Source of the DNA: Elusimicrobiota bacterium
GTDB lineage: Bacteria > Ratteibacteria > UBA8468 > B48-G9 > JAFGKM01
DNA: 11,547 nucleotides
NCBI GenBank assembly: GCA_012515635.1
Contig: JAAYXZ010000091.1
Location: 1-11,547 of the forward strand
Direction: 5' to 3'
Shown here: one piece after another, positions 6,494 through 11,547 of the stretch
How the letters are laid out: every line of letters begins with the position of its first letter
Position numbering within the stretch: the stretch's first letter is position 1
Made by a program: the position numbers and the translations under genes
Notes under the pieces: generated by a model
Told to the model about the DNA's origin: nothing
Database searches by the model: none
The model's input: only the letters and a program-made list of their open reading frames with translations

Positions 6494-7249
6494 ATGGATT
6501 CAAATCTTGCAGTAGTTATACTTGCCGCAGGAAAAGGTAAACGACTCGGCGGCGCTTCCCAAAAGGTTCTAAGAGAAATTCTCGGAAAGCCAATGCTTTT
6601 ATATCTTTTGGATACTATAGAAAAAATTAACCCTCAAAAAACAATTATTATAGTGGGGTATAAGAAAGAAGATGTCTTTAAACAATTAAAGAGTAAAAGA
6701 GTGGAGTATGCAGAGCAGCTGCATTTAAAAGGAACAGGTGATGCAGTTCTGCAAGCGAAGATGCATCTGGAAAATTATCAAGGGGATGTTCTTATTCTCT
6801 GCGGAGATGTTCCTTTTATAACAACAAAAACCATTAATAATTTAATTCTTGCCCACAGGAAAACAGATAATACCGCTACAATACTCACTGCTCTGATAGA
6901 CAACCCAACGGATTATGGGAGAATCAAAAGGGACGGAGAGGGCAGGGTGCTTGCAATAGTGGAAGAGTTGAGCGCTACTGCAGAAGAAAAATCTATAAAA
7001 GAGATTAACACAGGCATATATATATTTAAAAAAGAACCGTTGTTTGATGCTTTGTCTAAAGTTGCGCTTGATGAGATAAAAAAAGAATATTATCTTACGG
7101 ATGTGATTAAAATATTAAGTGATGAGGGTAAGACCATCGGAACACATATGACAGAAACACCTGAAGAATCTCTCGGTATAAATAGTGTAGAAGACATAGA
7201 GAAAGCTACACATTTTTTGTTAACTGGCAAGGAGGAAAAACATGAATAA
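6494..7249 (+). CDS. glmU: GlmU-like UDP-GlcNAc pyrophosphorylase, uridylyltransferase domain only
   Basis: Transfers UMP from UTP to GlcNAc-1-phosphate to give UDP-GlcNAc for peptidoglycan and other envelope glycans; cytoplasmic. The signature LAAGKGKRLGG (10-20) has catalytic Arg17 and Lys24. The sugar-binding strand has LKGTGDAV (78-85). GDVP (104-107) carries Asp105, and Asn230 in LGIN is the second metal ligand (E. coli GlmU uses Asp105 and Asn227). YGRI (141-144), VEE (156-158), EINTGIY (170-176) and EYYLTDVI (198-205) are also GlmU-typical. Bifunctional GlmU has about 455 residues with a left-handed beta-helix acetyltransferase; here the protein stops at 251, so that half is absent. 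A stand-alone enzyme needs GlcNAc-1-P from elsewhere. Its last 8 bases overlap prs, the usual glmU-prs pair. A related sugar nucleotidyltransferase is less likely given the motifs. Confidence 0.88.
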   Translation: MDSNLAVVILAAGKGKRLGGASQKVLREILGKPMLLYLLDTIEKINPQKTIIIVGYKKEDVFKQLKSKRVEYAEQLHLKGTGDAVLQAKMHLENYQGDVLILCGDVPFITTKTINNLILAHRKTDNTATILTALIDNPTDYGRIKRDGEGRVLAIVEELSATAEEKSIKEINTGIYIFKKEPLFDALSKVALDEIKKEYYLTDVIKILSDEGKTIGTHMTETPEESLGINSVEDIEKATHFLLTGKEEKHE

Positions 7250-8171
7250 TTGTTTAATATTTTCAGGGACAGCAAACCCAGACCTTTCAGAAAAGATTGC
7301 TGCAAGTTTAGGAAAAAAACTGGGGAAGATAAATATCTATAGATTTTTGGATAAAGAGATAAGTTTGCAGATAGAAGAAAATATCAGAGGCAAGGATATT
7401 TTTATTATTCAACCTACTTGCCCGCCAGTGAACGAAAATCTAATGGAACTTCTTATCACAATGGATGCATTTCGTAGAGCGTCTCCTAAGAGAGTTACGG
7501 CGGTTCTGTCTTATTACGGCTATGCCAGACAGGACAGGAAAGACAAGCCGCGTGTTCCGATAACCGCTAAACTTGTTGCCAATCTGCTTGTTTCTGCAGG
7601 AGCGGACAGAATATTAACTATGGATTTACATAGCCCGCAAATACAAGGGTTCTTTGATATACCTGTGGACCATCTATTTGCTGCACCTGTAATAGTTAAC
7701 TACCTGAAAGGTAAAAACATAAAGAATCCCGTAGTAGTGGCTCCTGATGTCGGAGGAGTGAAAACAGCGCGCGCATTTGCCAAACGTCTTAATGCCGGAC
7801 TTGCAATAGTGGATAAGAGAAGAATTGGTCCTGATATGGTAGAGACGGTTCATACGATAGGGTCTGTGAAAAATTGTGAGGCAATTATTATAGATGATAT
7901 GATTTCTACTGGTAATACAGTAGTAGAAGCAGCACACAAACTGCTCAATGAAGGAGCAGCTGCTATTTATGCTGCCTGCACGCACCCCGTTTTCTCAAAC
8001 AACATAGCAGAGAAACTTAACACATCACTATTTAAAGAGGTTATTATAACCGATACTATTGCTACCGGTTCTTTTCCTCCTCACTTTGTCAAACTTTCAG
8101 TTTCAGAGTTACTGGCTGAAGCAATCAAGAGAATACACCTTGAAACTTCTGTCAGTTCACTCTTTATTTAA
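7242..8171 (+). CDS. prs: Ribose-phosphate pyrophosphokinase (PRPP synthetase)
   Basis: Makes PRPP from ribose-5-phosphate and ATP, feeding purine, pyrimidine, NAD, His and Trp synthesis. The length of 309 is normal. DLHSPQIQGFFDIPVDHL (128-145), the KRR flexible loop (192-194) and the PRPP-binding DDMISTGNT (218-226) define the family. YYGYARQDRK (91-100) and PDVGG (168-172) are also present. Two variations stand out. The ATP-contact motif FSDGE reads FLDKE (35-39), keeping F, D and E but changing S and G. The PRPP loop, usually DDMIDTxGT, has Ser222 and Asn225. The ATG at 7242 lies inside the end of the GlmU-like gene (ATGAATAA overlap) with a strong AAGGAGG 6 bases upstream (7229-7235). 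The next gene is convergent, so the operon ends here. Confidence 0.96.
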   Translation: MNNCLIFSGTANPDLSEKIAASLGKKLGKINIYRFLDKEISLQIEENIRGKDIFIIQPTCPPVNENLMELLITMDAFRRASPKRVTAVLSYYGYARQDRKDKPRVPITAKLVANLLVSAGADRILTMDLHSPQIQGFFDIPVDHLFAAPVIVNYLKGKNIKNPVVVAPDVGGVKTARAFAKRLNAGLAIVDKRRIGPDMVETVHTIGSVKNCEAIIIDDMISTGNTVVEAAHKLLNEGAAAIYAACTHPVFSNNIAEKLNTSLFKEVIITDTIATGSFPPHFVKLSVSELLAEAIKRIHLETSVSSLFI

Positions 8172-8181
8172 CCTGTTTTAA

Positions 8182-8198
8182 CCCATAGTGGGCTTTTT
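8182..8198 (+). terminator. Weak hairpin-plus-T-run after prs
   Basis: CCCA-TAG-TGGG (8182-8192), then C and five T's (8194-8198), 10 bp after the prs stop. The 4-bp stem is short for an intrinsic terminator, but position and T-run fit the end of the glmU-prs transcript. Confidence 0.4.
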
Positions 8199-8207
8199 AC
8201 GATGGTT

Positions 8208-8222
8208 CGCTCTTTTAGAGCG
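8208..8222. repeat. Perfect hairpin between convergent genes
   Basis: CGCTCT-TTT-AGAGCG, a 6-bp perfect stem with a 3-base loop. It lies between the ends of prs and the lysine-rich gene, so it could help terminate or protect either transcript. Neither side has a strong T-run directly after it. Confidence 0.4.
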
Positions 8223-8248
8223 CCATTTCAACTTCCTTTTCTTTCTTC

Positions 8249-8461
8249 TCATTTTTTCTTAGCTGTCTTTTTCGCAACTTTTTTCTTCACAACCTTCTTC
8301 GCAACTTTTTTCGCAGGCGCTTTTTTCACTACTTTTTTCTTCGCTGTTTTAGTAGCGCATTTTTTTGCGGTCTTCTTTACAACCTTCTTCGCAACTTTTT
8401 TCGCAGGCGCTTTTTTCACTGCCTTTTTTGCTGCAGGTTTCTTAGCGATTTTCTTAGCCAT
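8249..8461 (-). CDS. Lysine-rich histone H1-like protein
   Basis: A 70-residue protein, 34 residues of which are Lys, the rest mostly Ala and Val with a few Thr and Pro. It is made of AKK/VKK steps with PAKK/PAAKK motifs, like eukaryotic H1 tails and bacterial H1-like proteins (chlamydial Hc1/Hc2, AlgP tails). It probably binds DNA through charge and helps organise the nucleoid; no folded domain is present. VKKAPAKKVAKKVVKK occurs twice (15-30 and 45-60), encoded by a 42-bp exact duplication. It has one Cys (35). The start at 8461 (MAKKIAKK) is preferred because AGGAGG (8475-8470) lies 8 bases upstream; the in-frame GTG at 8470 overlaps that SD and is unlikely. Convergent with prs, divergent from the epimerase. 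A ribosomal or RNA-binding role cannot be excluded for so simple a sequence. Confidence 0.8.
   Translation of the reverse strand: MAKKIAKKPAAKKAVKKAPAKKVAKKVVKKTAKKCATKTAKKKVVKKAPAKKVAKKVVKKKVAKKTAKKK
8289..8330 (-). repeat. 42-bp exact direct repeat, copy 1, inside the H1-like gene
   Basis: Identical base for base to 8379-8420, offset 90 bp (30 codons, in frame). Synonymous positions match too, so this is a recent duplication or gene conversion rather than selection on Lys/Ala content alone. Confidence 0.9.
8379..8420 (-). repeat. 42-bp exact direct repeat, copy 2, inside the H1-like gene
   Basis: Partner of 8289-8330. Slippage between the copies would lengthen or shorten the protein by exactly 30 residues without a frameshift. 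Confidence 0.9.
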
Positions 8462-8506
8462 TTTTTTCACCTCCTTTTCTTAGTTCTTACTCTTAAATTT
8501 TATCTC

Positions 8507-8535
8507 ATTTAAAAACATATTTTTATTTTTGTCAA
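8507..8535 (-). promoter_or_regulatory. Candidate promoter of the H1-like gene
   Basis: On the - strand, a consensus TTGACA (8535-8530), 17-bp spacer, and TTAAAT (8512-8507, 4 of 6 to consensus). The transcript would start about 30-40 bases before the SD. The perfect -35 and the spacing make this the best promoter in the window. Confidence 0.55.
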
Positions 8536-8556
8536 ATTTTTTTTATAATATAGAAT
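8529..8556 (+). promoter_or_regulatory. Candidate promoter of the epimerase/glycosyltransferase pair
   Basis: TTGTCA (8529-8534), 16-bp spacer, TAGAAT (8551-8556). The start would be near 8563, about 30 bases before the ATG. Its -35 overlaps the -35 of the oppositely directed promoter. TATAAT at 8544-8549 is a better hexamer, but only 9 bases from this -35. Confidence 0.45.
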
Positions 8557-8592
8557 AGATAATATACAAAAACTTTTAATACAAAGGATGAA

Positions 8593-9564
8593 ATGAAATA
8601 TCTAATTACAGGCGGATGCGGATTTATCGGCTCTCATCTTGCAGAAAAGCTTCTGTTGTCAGGCAGCGATGTTACTGTTATTGATGACCTTTCCACTGGC
8701 TCTCTTGATAACATAAAAGAGATAATGCATCACGAAAAATTCCATCTTTTTATAGATACTATTTTAAATTCTGTTCTTCTTGAAGAGATGATACAAAAAG
8801 TGGATTTTGTTTTTCATCTTGCAGCGGTTGTCGGAGTAAAAAGAGTTATGGATAATCCTGTTGATTCTATTATCATTAATGTTGAAGGCACTTACAATGT
8901 ATTACGGTTATGCGCTAAACATAATAAAAAAACATTACTGGCTTCTACATCTGAAATATATGGGAAAAATACAAATGTGCCATTCAAAGAAGACGCTGAT
9001 ATTGTGATAGGAACAACAAAAAAGAAGAGGTGGAGTTATGCTTGCACAAAAGCGATAGATGAATTTCTTGCGTTCGCTTTCTTTGAGGAAAAAAATTTCC
9101 CCGTGATAGTTATACGATTATTCAATACGGTAGGTCCCCGTCAAAGCGATAAATATGGCATGGTTATTCCAAGATTTATAAAACAAGCGTTAAACAATCA
9201 GCCGATTACTGTTTTCGGGGATGGCAAACAGACAAGATGTTTTTCTCATGTGAAAGATATAGTGGATGGGATGATAAATCTAATAATAAAAGAAGACGCT
9301 TATGGGCAGGTTTTTAATATGGGAAGTGAAGAAGAGGTAACCATAGAAGAACTTGCGATAGCAATAAAAGAGATGACGAAGAGCGCTTCCGAGATTATTT
9401 GTATTAATCCGCAGGAGATTTATTCAAAGGGGTTTGAAGATATGTCAAGGAGAATGCCTGATATTACAAAAATCAGGGATATGACAAATTTTTCTCCACA
9501 ATACAATATAAAAGACATCATAAGGGATTGCATAGAAGATGTTAAAAAAAATCGGATATCCTAA
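8593..9564 (+). CDS. NAD-dependent sugar-nucleotide epimerase/dehydratase (extended SDR)
   Basis: Acts on the sugar of an NDP-sugar through a transient 4-keto intermediate; cytoplasmic, supplying glycan synthesis. The Rossmann fold begins with GGCGFIGS (7-14), and Asp31-Asp32 follow the second strand as in NAD-binding members. HLAAVVG is at 75-81. The catalytic set is STSE (118-121) and YACTK (Tyr149, Lys153). NTVGPRQ (178-184), YGMVIPRF (188-195) and GDGKQTRCFSHVKDIV (209-224) match UDP-glucose 4-epimerase / UDP-glucuronate decarboxylase-like enzymes of polysaccharide loci. RRMPDITKI (286-294) is typical of the same group. 323 residues is normal. Substrate cannot be told from sequence alone. 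AAAGGA lies just before the ATG at 8593. The gene's last 26 bases overlap the glycosyltransferase, so the two are co-expressed. Confidence 0.9.
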   Translation: MKYLITGGCGFIGSHLAEKLLLSGSDVTVIDDLSTGSLDNIKEIMHHEKFHLFIDTILNSVLLEEMIQKVDFVFHLAAVVGVKRVMDNPVDSIIINVEGTYNVLRLCAKHNKKTLLASTSEIYGKNTNVPFKEDADIVIGTTKKKRWSYACTKAIDEFLAFAFFEEKNFPVIVIRLFNTVGPRQSDKYGMVIPRFIKQALNNQPITVFGDGKQTRCFSHVKDIVDGMINLIIKEDAYGQVFNMGSEEEVTIEELAIAIKEMTKSASEIICINPQEIYSKGFEDMSRRMPDITKIRDMTNFSPQYNIKDIIRDCIEDVKKNRIS

Positions 9565-11101
9565 AGAACAACAAAAGAAAAACCATACAAATAAAATCTT
9601 GCTTGTTGCGATTTTTTTGGCAGGCCTTATTATAAGAGGTGTGTATCTGTATTTTTTCAAAGACACTGCTTACTTTAATCCTTTGTTGATGGACGGGTAT
9701 GACCAAAAGACGTTTTTGCTTTGGGCGCAGCAAATCTTAAAACACCCATGGTATGTAAGCGGCGAGCCGTTTTATATGACGCCTTTATACGCATATTTTC
9801 TTGCGCTGTTACACATTCTATCGGGAGGCAACCTTGTTGTAATATCTTTAATACAGTTGCTTATGGATGTTTTTCTTTGTCTTATGCTGTATTATGTTGG
9901 GAAAACAATTTACGATGACTGGGTAGGTATTATTGCCGCGTTCTTAGGGCTGTTTTACCTGACATCCATAGTATATGCCTCTTCTATATTAAGCGACGGC
10001 TTAATATATTTTCTGTATATCGCTTTCATTGCGCTTATTTATTATTCCCTTCAAACAACAAACCTTAAAAGATGGATTTTAACCGGGGTGGTGTTAGGTC
10101 TTGCTGCCCTTGCAAAACCAACTATAGCCATATTCTTGCCGTTCTTATTAATCGGGCTGTATCTTTATCCCGAGAAAAAATTTCTGCCTTTTACAATAAA
10201 AGAAAAATGGCAGCCCTTAACCGTATTTTTACTTCTTCTTGGTATCTCCGGTTTAGTTATTTTACCAATCACCATAAGAAATTATTATGTAAGCGGAATG
10301 TTTGTCCCTATATGCACTAATGGTCTGGTTAACTGGAAAATCGGCAACAGCGCTGATTCCCTCGGGCTATTCCATTATCCCACAGGAAAACTTTTAAGTC
10401 CGCTATCTCTGGCTTTCTGGAAGCTTTTCTTTATAAAGACAGGTATTTTCTTTACCAGTTATGAATGGCCTCAAAACCTCAATGTTTATTTGATAGAAAG
10501 AATTATCCCTTCGTTGAAATTCGCTTTTATAAGATTTGGGTTTATTATCCCCGTAGGCATTGCAGGTTTGCTTGTAATGTTCAGAGATTGGAAAAGAAAC
10601 TTTATTTTCATAACCTTTACTGTTACGAATGTTCTTTGGGTCGTCCTGTTTTTCATAACCGAAAGATTTCGCCTGCCCGCTGTCGGTTGTTTTTCTATTT
10701 GCTCAGGGTATTTTATTGTATGGGTTATAGAGCGTCTAAAAGCGAAGCAAGTTTTACAGCCCCTTTTAATGTGCTGTTTTGCAGGGTTTTTCGCTTTTCT
10801 TTTCAACACAAAGCCAGGACCATTGCTCCCTGATGTTTCATGGCGCGGATTTGTCGGCCTCAGTATAAAAAACATACAGTATGACCTTCAGCAGAACAAT
10901 ACACAAAGCGCTCATATAAAAGCGCTTACCTATTACAAATTATTGCCTAATGATTTCAAGGCAACCTTCCTGCTTGCTCAAACATTTTATCTTCAGGGCA
11001 ATAATCAGGAAACAATTTTTATGTTAAACCGCACATTAGAACTCAATCCCGATTTTACGCTTGCAAAAGAGATGTTAAATGAATTGATTGACCAAAATTA
11101 A
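9539..11101 (+). CDS. GT-C membrane glycosyltransferase (PMT/ArnT-like) with C-terminal TPR
   Basis: Polytopic inner-membrane protein resembling the dolichyl/undecaprenyl-phosphate-sugar transferases (GT39/GT83, PMT_2 type). A basic N-terminus precedes helix 1 (about 19-38). The first outer loop has DGYD (52-55), a likely counterpart of the catalytic acidic motif of GT-C enzymes. It is followed by aromatic, Pro-containing PFYMTPLYAYF (77-87). About ten more hydrophobic segments run to about 417, with KPT at 183-185 and ERFRLP at 375-380, the latter common in this family. After the last helix comes a soluble tail, of which 465-517 looks like one to one-and-a-half TPR units ending LELNPDFTLAKEML. 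It probably transfers a lipid-linked sugar to a protein or glycan on the periplasmic face. The start overlaps the epimerase by 26 bases, with AAGGGA 11 bases upstream. Substrate unknown; O-antigen ligase-like or protein O-mannosyltransferase roles are both open. Confidence 0.8.
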   Translation: MLKKIGYPKEQQKKNHTNKILLVAIFLAGLIIRGVYLYFFKDTAYFNPLLMDGYDQKTFLLWAQQILKHPWYVSGEPFYMTPLYAYFLALLHILSGGNLVVISLIQLLMDVFLCLMLYYVGKTIYDDWVGIIAAFLGLFYLTSIVYASSILSDGLIYFLYIAFIALIYYSLQTTNLKRWILTGVVLGLAALAKPTIAIFLPFLLIGLYLYPEKKFLPFTIKEKWQPLTVFLLLLGISGLVILPITIRNYYVSGMFVPICTNGLVNWKIGNSADSLGLFHYPTGKLLSPLSLAFWKLFFIKTGIFFTSYEWPQNLNVYLIERIIPSLKFAFIRFGFIIPVGIAGLLVMFRDWKRNFIFITFTVTNVLWVVLFFITERFRLPAVGCFSICSGYFIVWVIERLKAKQVLQPLLMCCFAGFFAFLFNTKPGPLLPDVSWRGFVGLSIKNIQYDLQQNNTQSAHIKALTYYKLLPNDFKATFLLAQTFYLQGNNQETIFMLNRTLELNPDFTLAKEMLNELIDQN

Positions 11102-11111
11102 AAGAAACCAT

Positions 11112-11149
11112 ATCTTTAAATTACAAATAGGAGAAAGATAATCTTTAAA
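11112..11149. promoter_or_regulatory. Repeats in the leader of the GbsR-like gene, possible operator
   Basis: ATCTTTAAA occurs at 11112-11120 and 11141-11149, 29 bp apart. The second copy is also half of a perfect odd palindrome, AAAGAT-A-ATCTTT (11134-11146). The palindrome lies between a GGAG (11130-11133) and the ATG at 11157, so a bound repressor or an mRNA hairpin there could control expression. AT-rich context raises the chance level. Confidence 0.35.
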
Positions 11150-11156
11150 CATTAAA

Positions 11157-11547
11157 ATGGATATCCGAAAGAAATTCATAGAAAACATCGGTGATTTAGG
11201 TAAAAGTATAGGGCTTAATAAAACGGTCTGCCAAATATACGCTCTTCTTTACATTACTCCCGAACCGATGTCTCCTATAGATATGAGCAGAAAACTAAAT
11301 GCCAGCAAAGGCAATATAAGTATTAACATCAAAAAATTGGAAGAGTGGAGGGCTGTAAAAAAAATAAAACGCAAAGGCTATTCCAGAAGTTTATACACAG
11401 CGAATGACGACTTGGAGAGCATTGTATTTGAAAAACTAAAGATAGGTCTCGCAAAAAGAAACCGTTCTTTAACAAAGACGATAGTTGAAGCGAAGAAGTC
11501 CATTAAAAAATCGGATAAAAAACTTGAAAAATATTATTCTGACCGAA
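11157..11547 (+). CDS. GbsR/MarR-family transcriptional regulator, 3' end outside the window
   Basis: Open from the ATG at 11157 to the window edge (130 codons visible). The winged helix-turn-helix is recognisable: GLNKTVCQIYALLY (19-32), then EPMSPIDMSRKL (36-47), the recognition region SKGNISINIKKLEEW (50-64) and the wing VKKIKRKGYSRSLYTA (67-82). This pattern, with the KGN-SINI helix, is that of GbsR-type MarR relatives, known as repressors of glycine-betaine synthesis or uptake and other envelope-related genes. A Lys-rich helix follows (100-128), likely for dimerisation. An in-frame TAA at 11139 limits upstream extension, so 11157 is the first ATG possible, although the nearest SD-like GGAG is 23 bases away. 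What it controls cannot be seen; the preceding glycan genes or genes to the right are candidates. Confidence 0.82.
   Translation, partial: MDIRKKFIENIGDLGKSIGLNKTVCQIYALLYITPEPMSPIDMSRKLNASKGNISINIKKLEEWRAVKKIKRKGYSRSLYTANDDLESIVFEKLKIGLAKRNRSLTKTIVEAKKSIKKSDKKLEKYYSDR

Noticed and set aside
8202..8483. Open frame of 93 codons on the + strand, rich in Phe, Ala and Thr
   Set aside because: It is the antisense shadow of the lysine-rich gene: AAR Lys codons read as TTY Phe on the other strand. The - strand gene has the SD sequence and the familiar H1-like composition.
10465..10875. Overlapping open frames on both strands inside the glycosyltransferase gene
   Set aside because: The in-frame glycosyltransferase reading is continuous with family-typical motifs, and the others lack initiation signals.
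1..11547. CRISPR array, transposase, phage or toxin-antitoxin genes
   Set aside because: No regularly spaced repeats and no matching protein families were seen; the only direct repeats are the tRNA-linked pair and those in the H1-like gene.

Overview
The window is AT-rich bacterial DNA with standard-code genes, mostly on the + strand and tightly packed. It looks like a diderm (outer-membrane) bacterium, because it encodes two secretin channel proteins. The AT-rich codon use, the Ser/Thr-rich exported HEAT protein, the short lysine-rich H1-like protein and a G/C-rich palindromic intergenic repeat suggest an uncultured lineage of the Omnitrophota / Elusimicrobiota / candidate-phylum kind. That placement is impression only; no marker in the window fixes it.

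Region 1 (1-6091) is a secretion/pilus operon. It runs: a PilQ-like secretin cut by the left edge, an exported HEAT-repeat protein, a second GspD-like secretin, and a GspE/PilB-type assembly ATPase. The two secretins differ in N-domain layout and neither carries a C-terminal pilotin-binding (S) domain. No inner-membrane platform protein (GspF/PilC) or pilin gene follows. The HEAT protein between the secretins is the least explained gene.

Region 2 (6092-6493) holds tRNA-Gln(UUG) and a 224-bp unit bounded by near-identical direct repeats. The first repeat includes the 3' end of the tRNA; the second lies just before the next gene and supplies its ribosome binding site. Between them are several hairpins, one a poly-C/poly-G palindrome of the kind dispersed in many genomes.

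Region 3 (6494-8171) is a two-gene operon: a GlmU-like uridylyltransferase without the acetyltransferase half, overlapping prs (PRPP synthetase). glmU-prs is a conserved bacterial gene pair.

Region 4 (8172-8592) contains a 70-residue lysine-rich histone-H1-like gene on the - strand, convergent with prs. Upstream of it is a divergent promoter region whose two predicted -35 boxes overlap in one 9-bp palindrome.

Region 5 (8593-11547) is a surface-glycan module: an NAD-dependent sugar-nucleotide epimerase/dehydratase overlapped by a GT-C-type membrane glycosyltransferase with a C-terminal TPR. It is followed by the start of a GbsR/MarR-type regulator, cut by the right edge, whose leader carries small repeats.

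Overall the window joins envelope-spanning export machinery with nucleotide-sugar supply (GlmU, Prs, epimerase) and glycan assembly. The most unusual points are the tandem secretins flanking a HEAT protein and the tRNA-derived repeat unit.
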